Source: Sulfuritalea sp.
Lineage (GTDB): Bacteria; Pseudomonadota; Gammaproteobacteria; Burkholderiales; Rhodocyclaceae
NCBI GenBank assembly: GCA_016710465.1
Contig: JADJVS010000001.1
Span: 1 to 64,000, forward strand
Reading direction: 5' to 3'
Length of the DNA: 64,000 nt
This document shows positions 49,617 through 58,795 of this stretch, in pieces. Both the position numbers and the translations under genes were made by a program. Position 1 is the first letter of the stretch. Each line of letters begins with the position of its first letter. The notes beneath the pieces were generated by a model. That model saw only the letters and a program-made list of their open reading frames with translations, did no database searches and was not told where the DNA came from.

Positions 49617-50018
49617 ATGAGCGACACCCTCAAGCCCGGCCTTTCCGCCACCCGCCACGTCGACATCGACCGCGACAAGACCATCAGCTTCATGGGCGAC
49701 GACTGCCGCGTGTATTCGACGCCGAACCTGCTCTACGACATCGAAATGGCCTGCCGCGACCTGCTGCTGCAGAACATCGAGCCCGGCAAGGATTCCGTCG
49801 GCACGCGCGTCGAACTAGACCACGTCGGCGCCACGCTGATGGGCATGTGGGTGGATGTCACGGTGACGCTGACCGAGGTCAACGGGCCCGCCGTGAGCTT
49901 CGAATTCACGGCCCGCGACGCGGTCGAGGAAGTCGCCCGCGGCAAGCACAACCGCTTCATCGTCGGCATCGAGAAAACCGCCCAGCGCCTGCAGGCCAAG
50001 CGCGCCAAGGCCGGCTGA
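49617..50018 (+). CDS. FlK-like hotdog thioesterase
   Basis: The 133-residue protein has a single hotdog domain of the fluoroacetyl-CoA-thioesterase group. VYSTPNLLYDIEMACRDLL near residues 32-50 contains the family Thr and Glu, SVGTRVELDHVGAT near 60 contains the His, and GKHNRFIV lies near 110. It follows the acyl-CoA synthetase-like gene by 26 bases with an AAGGAGG site. It may hydrolyse a dead-end aryl- or acyl-CoA to recycle CoA. A role on phenylglyoxylyl-CoA is possible but untested. Confidence 0.82.
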   Translation: MSDTLKPGLSATRHVDIDRDKTISFMGDDCRVYSTPNLLYDIEMACRDLLLQNIEPGKDSVGTRVELDHVGATLMGMWVDVTVTLTEVNGPAVSFEFTARDAVEEVARGKHNRFIVGIEKTAQRLQAKRAKAG

Positions 50019-50028
50019 AGCAGGACAA

Positions 50029-50054
50029 GAGTCGGCGCCGGCGACACGGCGCCG
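50029..50054 (+). repeat. GTCGGCGCCGG-type intergenic repeat, copy 7
   Basis: AGAGTCGGCGCCGG then CGACACGGCGCC, between the thioesterase gene and the deformylase remnant. Confidence 0.65.
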
Positions 50055-50130
50055 CTATTCTTCGGCGGTCCCCGGCAGGTTCAGTGCCTCGACGAAGCCG
50101 AAGCGCTTGAAGTCGCGCACCCGCTGGGCG
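50055..50130 (-). pseudogene. 3' remnant of a second peptide deformylase gene
   Basis: On the minus strand AQRVRDFKRFGFVEALNLPG then TAEE and a stop. It aligns without gaps to the C-terminus MRVRDFRLFGFTDALNIPGVADE of the intact deformylase 0.8 kb away, but the DNA is diverged, so it is a paralogous or foreign def remnant and not a fresh duplication. The 5' part is absent and the vapC gene begins to occupy the region. Confidence 0.7.
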
Positions 50131-50135
50131 GCTGC

Positions 50136-50558
50136 CTAAATCGCTTCCACGCCCATCTTCATCCGTTTCGCGTTTGCGGACATCACGCTGTCCAGCGTGG
50201 CAACAGATTGCGCGCCTATCTCCCTCGCCACGGCCAGGTGCAGCGCATCGCCTGCCCGCAGCCGGTGTGTGTGTTGCTTCGCCAGATCGGCGGCGCTTCT
50301 AAATGCCGTGCGGCTGACAGGAACGATGCGCAGTCCGCTCATCGTCAGCTTCTCGAATTCCTTCCGCACGATCTTGGCGTCGCTTTCCACCAGTTCCCCC
50401 GCTCTGAGCTTGATTGAAACCGCGCTATCGAACTCCGTCAGCAGCCAATCGCCACTGACGGGGATTTCGTTCAAGCCGCCGAACCATGCCTTTACGTCAG
50501 CCGTCCTTGGCTCGGGCACCAACAGTGACACGGCGACACTGGTATCAAGGTAGATCAT
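50136..50558 (-). CDS. vapC: PIN-domain toxin, VapC family
   Basis: This 140-residue PIN ribonuclease has MIYLDTSVAVSLLVPEP (Asp5), WLLTEFDSAVSIK near 38 (Glu), RAGDALHLAVAREIGA near 101 (Asp) and TLDSVM near 121 (Asp), giving the four-acid PIN site. Its ATG at 50558 overlaps the antitoxin stop. The toxin is intact while its antitoxin reads with a frameshift. Confidence 0.88.
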   Translation of the reverse strand: MIYLDTSVAVSLLVPEPRTADVKAWFGGLNEIPVSGDWLLTEFDSAVSIKLRAGELVESDAKIVRKEFEKLTMSGLRIVPVSRTAFRSAADLAKQHTHRLRAGDALHLAVAREIGAQSVATLDSVMSANAKRMKMGVEAI

Positions 50559-50805
50559 CAGTAGCGATCCTCTTGGCGCATCATCTCGACGGTAGTGGTC
50601 GTCATCGGCATTTTGGCGTGCAGCTTGCGCAATCGCTCCAAGAAGGCCGCCTTGTCGAATGTCTGTGTTGGCGTCAACTTGATCTCGCCCAATGCCGTCA
50701 CTTCCGCATCAACCGTGTCGCCATCGCGCAACCGGCCGCGCGCGTGCACTCTACCGGCAATCGAACCGCCAGGCTGTTACCCCACTTCGATAGTTGCAAC
50801 CTCAT
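50558..50805 (-). pseudogene. vapB: VapB-type antitoxin with AbrB-like N-terminus, frameshifted
   Basis: From ATG 50805 the frame reads MRLQLSKWGNSLAVRLPVE, the AbrB/MazE-like DNA-binding opening, and then runs out of frame. A second frame continues with LRDGDTVDAEVTALGEIKL and TPTQTFDKAAFLERL, ending EMMRQEDRY at the vapC start. One missing base near 50725-50750 separates them. If real, the toxin would be unneutralised, which is unlikely in a living cell, so an error or programmed event should be considered. Confidence 0.75.
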
Positions 50806-50916
50806 GACGTCCCCGATGTAGAAACACGTATAAACATAGTAGCACGAACTGAAATGCGTGCAAGCACCTCACACGGTCTTGACGGGCAACCGTGAAGATG
50901 CCGGGACCGAAGCGCC

Positions 50917-51444
50917 CTATTCGTCCGCCACGCCGGGGATATTCAGGGCATCAGTGAACCCGAATAGGCGAAAGTCCCTGACTCGCATGGAGTAGAGGAT
51001 GCCGTCGAGATGGTCGCATTCGTGCTGCACCACGCGCGCGTGGAAGCCTTCGACACGGCGTTCAAAGCGCCGCCCGGTTTCGTCGCAGCCCGCGTAATAC
51101 AGGCGCTTCCAGCGCGGCACCCAGCCGCGCAGCCCGGGCACCGAGAGGCAACCCTCCCAGCCCTCTTCTTCCTCGTCGCCGAAGGGCGTCAGCTCGGGAT
51201 TGATCAGCACGGTTTCCGGCACCGGCGGCGCCTCGGGATAGCGCGGAGTCGCCTGCATGCCGAAGATCACCACGCGCAGATCGACTCCGATCTGCGGCGC
51301 TGCCAGTCCAGCGCCGTCAAGATGCGCCATGGTGTCACGCATGTCGGCGAGCAATTCGGCGAGTTCCGTGGTGCCGAACCCGGTCACCGGCTGCGCCACC
51401 CGCAGCAGTCGCGGGTCGCCCATGCGCAGGACTTCGCGGATCAT
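50917..51444 (-). CDS. def: Peptide deformylase
   Basis: The 175-residue enzyme from ATG 51444 contains the three signature motifs GAGLAAPQIG near residues 43-52, EGCLSVPG near 97 and QHECDHLDG near 140-148. It removes the formyl group from nascent N-termini using a metal bound by the Cys and two His. The C-terminus matches the remnant at 50055. It looks complete; whether it is the housekeeping copy is unclear because no fmt gene is adjacent. Confidence 0.93.
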   Translation of the reverse strand: MIREVLRMGDPRLLRVAQPVTGFGTTELAELLADMRDTMAHLDGAGLAAPQIGVDLRVVIFGMQATPRYPEAPPVPETVLINPELTPFGDEEEEGWEGCLSVPGLRGWVPRWKRLYYAGCDETGRRFERRVEGFHARVVQHECDHLDGILYSMRVRDFRLFGFTDALNIPGVADE

Positions 51445-51535
51445 CGCCGCCTCATGCCGCCGCCGGGCCGCCCCAAGGCGGAATACGCCCCCCTTGGGGG
51501 GGCAGCGAGCCGGGGTTGCGAGCGTGGGGGGGCAA
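51445..51535. repeat. Hairpin-rich spacer between def and the phosphorylase gene
   Basis: GCCGCCCCAAGGCGG and, after a few bases, CCCCCTTGGGGGGGCAG form an inverted repeat, followed by a GC-rich tract with G7. It resembles a common betaproteobacterial intergenic repeat. Confidence 0.5.
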
Positions 51536-52273
51536 TCATGCCTCGCACAGCCCTTCGATGATCCGGCGCACGCGCCCCATGGCTTCGTGCAACACGGCCT
51601 CCAGTTCGTCAAACCGGATTCCGTGCGCGGAGTCGGCCCGTCCGGCAGCCCAGTTCGCCACTACACAAAGCGCCGCATAGGGCAGGTCAAGCTCCCGTGC
51701 CAGCCCGGCCTCGGGCATGCCGGTCATGCCGACGATGTCGGCGCCATCGCGGTGCATGCGATCGATCTCGGCGGCGGTTTCCAGGCGCGGCCCCTGTGTC
51801 GTCGCATAGATGGCGCCGTCGAGCACCGTCTCGGCGACGCGCCGCGCGACATCCAGCAGCACCTGGCGCACGCCTTCATCATACGGCTCGGTGAAATCGA
51901 CGTGCACCACCGGGCCGTCGCCCCCCGACTGGAAGGTCATTTCGCGGCCCCAGGTGTAGTCGATGATCTGGTGCGGAACGACCAGCACACCCGGCCCGAG
52001 GTCGCCACGAATTCCACCGACGGAGGCCACCGATACCACCCGGGAAGCGCCCACGCTGTCCAGCGCATGCATGTTGGCCCGATAATTCACCAGATGCGGC
52101 GGTATCGTGTGTCCGTGGCCGTGGCGGGCAAGAAACACGACATCCTGGCAACCGATGCGGCCGAAGGTCAACGGTCCGGAGGGCTCGCCATAGGGCGTGC
52201 GCACGACTTCGCGGTGCGAGACGTCGAGATTGGCGAGTTGCGTCAAGCCGCTGCCGCCGATGATGCCGAGCAT
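51536..52273 (-). CDS. S-methyl-5'-thioadenosine/thioinosine phosphorylase family protein
   Basis: The 245-residue enzyme from ATG 52273 (MLGIIGGSGL) is of the MTAP/PNP family. Phosphate- and base-binding motifs include GIIGGSGL near residue 3, FLARHGHGHTIPPHLVNYRAN near 47-67 and GADIVGMTGMPEAGLARELD near 180. The bacterial MTI phosphorylases (Pseudomonas MtiP) and MTA phosphorylases share this fold, and the choice cannot be made by eye. It salvages the by-product of polyamine and homoserine lactone synthesis. Confidence 0.85.
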   Translation of the reverse strand: MLGIIGGSGLTQLANLDVSHREVVRTPYGEPSGPLTFGRIGCQDVVFLARHGHGHTIPPHLVNYRANMHALDSVGASRVVSVASVGGIRGDLGPGVLVVPHQIIDYTWGREMTFQSGGDGPVVHVDFTEPYDEGVRQVLLDVARRVAETVLDGAIYATTQGPRLETAAEIDRMHRDGADIVGMTGMPEAGLARELDLPYAALCVVANWAAGRADSAHGIRFDELEAVLHEAMGRVRRIIEGLCEA

Positions 52274-52315
52274 AAAAATCCCTTGAAAATTCAATCAGAA
52301 CGAGCACAGGGGCGT

Positions 52316-52323
52316 GCTAGAAT
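52316..52323 (+). promoter_or_regulatory. Extended -10 promoter element for typA
   Basis: TGCTAGAAT (52315-52323) is an extended -10 about 35 bases upstream of the typA ATG; no good -35 is seen at the right distance. Confidence 0.4.
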
Positions 52324-52362
52324 TCGCCCCTTTTTTCCGCATCGCAGCACGCCCCCACCCCT

Positions 52363-54183
<1,821 letters not shown>

Positions 54184-54438
54184 ACCTTCCGGACGTCATC
54201 GTCGGCCCATCGACGATAACCGCCGGCGCGGCCCACGCGGCCCCTTGAGCGGCCAGGCGCCACCGGGGTTTACGTGCGAGTCAACGCGATTCCGGGCGCC
54301 GCGCCATGCGATGCGCACAAGGGGTTTGGGCGCCATCCTGCGCTATGATAGGCTTTGACGCGCCCGGGCCAGCCGGCGGTATTTGCCCGGCGTCCGAGCG
54401 CGTTCCGTTTTCCGTTTCGATTTCACTGACGATTCGCC
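54184..54438. other. Intergenic region between typA and the biosynthetic operon
   Basis: A 7-base stem with a 6-base loop, ATCGTCG-GCCCAT-CGACGAT (54199-54218), may act as a termination stem after typA, though it lacks a T-run. The remaining sequence carries the promoter of the next operon; I see no clear consensus and no gene. Confidence 0.4.
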
Positions 54439-54927
54439 ATGAACGATACCGACGCAGGCTTGAGTTTCGATATTCCCGGAATCCAGAAATGCCAGCAGAA
54501 TCGCTATCCGCTGCTGTTCGTCGACCGCATCACCGATCTCATACCGGGAAAGCGGGCGCGCGGCATCAAAACCTTCACCTATAACGAGTGGTTTTTCCCG
54601 GCGCACTTCGCGGACGAGCCCACGGTTCCCGGATTCATCATGGTCGAATGCCTGGTGCAGACCTTCATCATGATCTTTCTGTCCAGGCCGGAATACCAGG
54701 GCATGAAGACCGCGTTCTCGAATATCAGCGACTTTCAGTTCAAGCGCAAGATCGTGCCCGGCGAGTCCCTCGATATCCTGGCGATTCTGGATTCCTTCAA
54801 TCGCGGCGTGGCGAAGGGCCGCGCGACGGGTCACGTGGCGGGAGAACTGGCCTGCGCCGGCGAGTTCGTGATCGCGGTGCCTGACGTCCTGAAACAGTTC
54901 ACACCACGCCCCCCCACCTCGTCCTGA
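54439..54927 (+). CDS. FabA/FabZ-like hotdog dehydratase
   Basis: The 162-residue protein has the FabZ active-site helix pattern: WFFPAHFADEPTVPGFIMVE with catalytic His56 and Glu70. FabZ dehydrates 3-hydroxyacyl-ACP. It is the first gene of an operon with its own ACP (58535), suggesting it acts on an intermediate carried by that ACP. An opening segment IPGIQKCQQNRYPLLFVDRI matches the FabZ start region (xxxLPHRxPFLLVDRV), with the HRxP changed to NRYP. Confidence 0.85.
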   Translation: MNDTDAGLSFDIPGIQKCQQNRYPLLFVDRITDLIPGKRARGIKTFTYNEWFFPAHFADEPTVPGFIMVECLVQTFIMIFLSRPEYQGMKTAFSNISDFQFKRKIVPGESLDILAILDSFNRGVAKGRATGHVAGELACAGEFVIAVPDVLKQFTPRPPTSS

Positions 54928-54942
54928 GCTTTCCAGACGTCC

Positions 54943-56727
54943 ATGCCCAGGGTTGCCGACTATGTGATGGAAAGACTCCAGGCGCAAGGCGTGCGCCATG
55001 TCTTTCTGGTCAGCGGCCGGGGCGCCTTGTTCCTGACGGATGCCGTTGCCAGGCTCAAGACCATGTCGGCGGTATGCATGCACCACGAGCAATCCGCCGC
55101 CTTCGCCGCCGCTGCGTATGCCCAGCATTCGGGAGGCCCTGGCGTCTGTCTGGTGTCGACAGGCTGCGCCGCGACCAATACCCTGACGGGAGTTCTGTCG
55201 GCATGGCAGGACGGTCTGCCCTGCATCTTCATCTCCGGCCAAAACACCCTGGCCGAGACCACGCGATACACGGGAAAAGCCCTGCGTACCTTCGGCCAGC
55301 AAGAGGCAGACATCGTAAGCATCGTTGCGTCCATCACCAAATACGCGGTGATGATCACCGATCCGGCAAGCATTGCCCATGAGCTCGACAAGGCACTGTT
55401 TCTGGCCATGTCGGGGAGACCCGGCCCGGTATGGATAGACATCCCTCTTGACATCCAGAGCATGCGCGTTGTCCCCGAGGAACTCGCGCGCTTCGTACCT
55501 GATGCGAATTTGCCGGGCCAGCCCTCGGCCGAGGATGTGTGCCAGGTTGCCGCGGCGCTGCGCGACGCGAAGCGTCCGGTGCTGTTGCTGGGAAGCGGCA
55601 TGCGCAGCGCGAAGGCGGTCGATGCGCTGCGGGACTTCCTCGCGAGCAATCCAGTTCCCGTCACCTACGCGGCCTCGGCACCCGACGTCATCGATGCTGG
55701 CGATCCGCTGCTGATCGGGTCGGTGGGAGCGATGGGCTGTTCCCGGGCGGGCAATTTCGCTGTCCAGAACGCCGACCTGGTGCTGGTGGTGGGGTGCCGG
55801 CTCTCATCCATGGTGACCGGAACGGATTTCGCGAAGTTTGCACGGGCCGCCAGGATCATCGTCGTCGACATCGATCCGGCGGAACATGCAAAGGACGGCG
55901 TGCGGATCGACAGGCTCGTCGTCGCCGACGCCAGGCAGTTTCTACTGGCGCTGACGCAAGCCGCGGCCATCGGCGACACCAGCGCCTGGCGCCTGAAGTG
56001 CCAGCACTGGAAGACAGTTTTTCCACGCCACGAGGCACGTCAGGGAAGCACGGAGCGAGTCGACCTCCATCATCTCGCCGATTGCCTTTCCCGCGTGCTG
56101 CCCGCCGACGCCTCGCTGGTCACCGACTCTGGTTTTGCCGAAATCATCCTGCCGACCAATGTCGGATTTTCCAGGGGGCAGCGCTGCATCCACCCGGTAT
56201 CGCAAGGTGCCATGGGATTCGCGCTGCCGGCGATCGTTGGCGTACACTTTTCCGGCGACCACCCGATCGTCGCCGTCGTCGGTGACGGTTCGGTGATGAT
56301 GAACCTGCAGGAGCTGCAGACCATACGGCATCACAATATTCCGGCGAAGATCCTGATCATCAGCAACAATGCCTACGGCATCATCCGCCGGCGCCAGACC
56401 GACCTGTTCCGCTCGCGCACCATAGGAACGGACTCGAGCAACGGCGTAAGCTGCCCGGATTTCCGCGAGGTGGCGAAGTCCTTCGCACTGCCCTATGCAC
56501 GCATAGAGCGCGCCGAAGAGCTTGAGCCAAGGCTGCGAGATATCCTCATGGCGGATGGGGCGATAATCTGCGAAATTCTTGGCCTGGAGAATCAGGACTA
56601 CATCGAGACAAGCCTCGCCAGGAATTCGGCGGGCCGCCTGGTGCGCCGCCCCCTGGAAGATCAAGCTCCGTTTCTGGACCGGACGACATTCCTGGCCGAA
56701 ATGATCGTCGAACCCATCGACCAATAG
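54943..56727 (+). CDS. Thiamine diphosphate-dependent enzyme, acetolactate synthase-like
   Basis: The 594-residue ThDP enzyme has the catalytic Glu region CMHHEQSAAFAAAAYAQHS near residues 45-63, a central domain (about 190-330) and a ThDP-binding motif VGDGSVMMNLQELQ near 446 with SNNAYGIIRRRQT near 477. It is of the acetolactate synthase/benzaldehyde lyase superfamily, but substrate cannot be told. Near homologues are known in flagellin or surface-sugar clusters as unspecific ThDP proteins. In this operon it may join a C2 or C3 unit to an aldehyde formed by the LuxC-like reductase; that is inference. Confidence 0.85.
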   Translation: MPRVADYVMERLQAQGVRHVFLVSGRGALFLTDAVARLKTMSAVCMHHEQSAAFAAAAYAQHSGGPGVCLVSTGCAATNTLTGVLSAWQDGLPCIFISGQNTLAETTRYTGKALRTFGQQEADIVSIVASITKYAVMITDPASIAHELDKALFLAMSGRPGPVWIDIPLDIQSMRVVPEELARFVPDANLPGQPSAEDVCQVAAALRDAKRPVLLLGSGMRSAKAVDALRDFLASNPVPVTYAASAPDVIDAGDPLLIGSVGAMGCSRAGNFAVQNADLVLVVGCRLSSMVTGTDFAKFARAARIIVVDIDPAEHAKDGVRIDRLVVADARQFLLALTQAAAIGDTSAWRLKCQHWKTVFPRHEARQGSTERVDLHHLADCLSRVLPADASLVTDSGFAEIILPTNVGFSRGQRCIHPVSQGAMGFALPAIVGVHFSGDHPIVAVVGDGSVMMNLQELQTIRHHNIPAKILIISNNAYGIIRRRQTDLFRSRTIGTDSSNGVSCPDFREVAKSFALPYARIERAEELEPRLRDILMADGAIICEILGLENQDYIETSLARNSAGRLVRRPLEDQAPFLDRTTFLAEMIVEPIDQ

Positions 56728-56762
56728 ACCCACCGGCCCCACTACCAAGCGCAGGCAACGTC

Positions 56763-57797
56763 ATGGCCACCATCAAGTTACGCAACGGCATCGAGCTTTC
56801 CGATTTCGGCAAGCCCTATTTCGTTGCCGAGCTGAACACCAGCCATTTCGGTGATCTCGAAACCGCCAGGCAAATGATCGTGCGGGCTAGGGAAGTCGGT
56901 TGCGATTGCGTGAAGTTCCAGTCGTGGTCCACGCAAAGCCTGTATTCCAAATCCTTCTACGACGCCAATCCCGTCGCCCGCCGCATGGTCGGCAAGTTCG
57001 CCCTGGCGGAGGACAGCCTGCGCGACCTGGCCCGGTTTGCCAAGTCGGCCGGAATTGCGTTCGCATCGACGCCCTACTCGCGCGAGGAGGTCGAATTCCT
57101 GATCGAGCAGTGCGACGTCCCCTTCATCAAGGTCGCCTCGATGGAGTTGAACAACCTCCCCTTCCTGGACTTCATTGCCCGCACGGGAACACCGATGGTG
57201 CTGTCCACCGGCATGGGTGAACTCGGCGAGATTCGCGCGGCTGTCGAAACCATTGCCAATGCGGGAAACCGGAATCTGTGCGTACTTCACTGCGTTTCGA
57301 CCTATCCCGCCGCCGCCCCGGCGATCCGCCTCAATAATATCCTTGGCCTGCGCGACGAATTTCCAGAGTATCCGATCGGCTATTCGGACCATTCTCTCGG
57401 TCTGGAGTGTGCCGCCGCGTCCGTCGCGCTTGGCGCCTGCCTGATCGAGAAGCACTTCACCCTCGACCACAACAAGCTCGGCATGGACAACCAAATGGCA
57501 ACCGAACCGGCGGAAATGATGGCCCTGGTCCAGGCGTGCCGGAATGTGCATGAGGCCATGGGCAGCCGCGAACGTATCCTTCCCCCGGAGGAATACGAGC
57601 AGCGATTGAAGATGCGACGCAGCATCATCGCCGCGCGCGAATTGAAACAGGGCACCCGGATCACCCCGGCCGATCTGGACGCAAAGCGCCCCGGCTCGGG
57701 CCTGCCGCCAACCGCGATGGCGACATTGATCGGGAAGGTGGTTATTCGCGGCATCGAAGCGGACACCCTGATCCGGGAGTGCGATGTTTCAGATTGA
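56763..57797 (+). CDS. NeuB/PseI/SpsE-family sialic acid-type synthase
   Basis: The 344-residue protein has the NeuB TIM barrel (about 10-260) and a C-terminal SAF domain (about 280-340; RELKQGTRITPADLDAKRPG). Metal-site histidines in YSDHSLGLECAAAS and IEKHFTLDHN are intact. The opening VAELNTSHFGDLETA differs from the usual IAEIGxNHxG, so it is a divergent member. NeuB enzymes condense phosphoenolpyruvate with an aldose to make nonulosonic acids. The acceptor here is unknown. Confidence 0.88.
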   Translation: MATIKLRNGIELSDFGKPYFVAELNTSHFGDLETARQMIVRAREVGCDCVKFQSWSTQSLYSKSFYDANPVARRMVGKFALAEDSLRDLARFAKSAGIAFASTPYSREEVEFLIEQCDVPFIKVASMELNNLPFLDFIARTGTPMVLSTGMGELGEIRAAVETIANAGNRNLCVLHCVSTYPAAAPAIRLNNILGLRDEFPEYPIGYSDHSLGLECAAASVALGACLIEKHFTLDHNKLGMDNQMATEPAEMMALVQACRNVHEAMGSRERILPPEEYEQRLKMRRSIIAARELKQGTRITPADLDAKRPGSGLPPTAMATLIGKVVIRGIEADTLIRECDVSD

Positions 57798-57878
57798 AGC
57801 GACGAGTGGCATCCCGCTAGCGAGAGAACCGAGCGCAACGCGGAAAACATGCCAGGTCCTGGATAGCGGAGCGCGCCC

Positions 57879-58538
57879 GTGAGTTCGCTGTTCGTCTACT
57901 GCGCCGGCGGCTATGGCAAGGAAGTGATCGAAGTCGCGCGGCGCTACAACTCGCTTCACGGGTGCTGGGAAGCCATCCATTTTCTCGATGACGTGTGCAC
58001 CGAACCAGCCCGCCACGAGGCGAGGATCTTCGCCTTCGACGATGCCTGCGAGCACATCGGGAAGCACGGCGGCGAAGTGGTGATCGCCTCGGGAGAGCCC
58101 AGCCTTCGCGCTACGCTGAGGATGAAATTGCAGCAACGCGGGCTGCGGCTCGGCCGCCTGGTCGACGCAACATCGATCGTCAGCCAGCCCGAAAGCCTGA
58201 GCGAAGGCGTCGTGATATCGCAGCATTGTTCGGTTTCGCGCGATGCCAGGCTGGGATGCAATGTTTCCGTCAATGCGATGTCCATCGTCGGCCATGATGT
58301 CGTGGTCGGCGATGATTCGGTCATCTCCTCGATGGTCAATATCGGCGGAAAAACCGTGATCGGCCGCAGCACCTATATCGGGATGGGTGCCTTGATCAAG
58401 GACCAGGTGCGAATCGGCGAAGGCGTCATCGTCGGGATGGGCTCGGTGGTGTTCAACGACCTGCCGGACAACGTCATCGCCCTGGGCAATCCCGCAAGGC
58501 CGATGCGCCCCAACCTGGAACAACGAGTCTTTAAATGA
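57879..58538 (+). CDS. NeuD-like acyltransferase with left-handed beta-helix
   Basis: The 219-residue protein starts with GTG 57879. The N-terminal part FVYCAGGYGKEVIEVARRY is a PglD/NeuD nucleotide-like fold and residues 90-205 form the hexapeptide repeat helix (GVVISQHCSVSRDARLGCN, VGDDSVISSMVNIGG). It acetylates sugars or amino sugars with acetyl-CoA. It is located next to a NeuB-like gene, as in sialic/legionaminic acid clusters, and overlaps the ACP gene by four bases. Confidence 0.86.
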   Translation: MSSLFVYCAGGYGKEVIEVARRYNSLHGCWEAIHFLDDVCTEPARHEARIFAFDDACEHIGKHGGEVVIASGEPSLRATLRMKLQQRGLRLGRLVDATSIVSQPESLSEGVVISQHCSVSRDARLGCNVSVNAMSIVGHDVVVGDDSVISSMVNIGGKTVIGRSTYIGMGALIKDQVRIGEGVIVGMGSVVFNDLPDNVIALGNPARPMRPNLEQRVFK

Positions 58539-58795
58539 ACGGAGGCAGCGTGAGCAACAAGGAAAAATATGACGATATCTTCATCGAGTGCTTCGGCCTT
58601 GCGCCCGACCAGCTCGGCGACAAGCTGGCCTACCGCAGCGTTCAGGCCTGGGATTCGGCGGGGCACATGGGGATGATCGCGGCGATCGAGGAGGCCTTCG
58701 GCATCATGCTGGAAACCGACGACATCATCGAGTTCAGTTCCTACAACGTCGGCATCGAGATACTGCGCAAATACGGGGTCGACCTGTCGACATGA
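58535..58795 (+). CDS. Acyl carrier protein
   Basis: The 86-residue protein carries the phosphopantetheine-site motif WDSAGHMGMIAAIEEAFGI with Ser41. GTG at 58550 is an alternative start with a better ribosome-binding site. Overlap of four bases with the ligase at 58792 indicates translational coupling. It is a dedicated carrier for the operon's acyl intermediate rather than the housekeeping ACP. Confidence 0.87.
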   Translation: MNGGSVSNKEKYDDIFIECFGLAPDQLGDKLAYRSVQAWDSAGHMGMIAAIEEAFGIMLETDDIIEFSSYNVGIEILRKYGVDLST

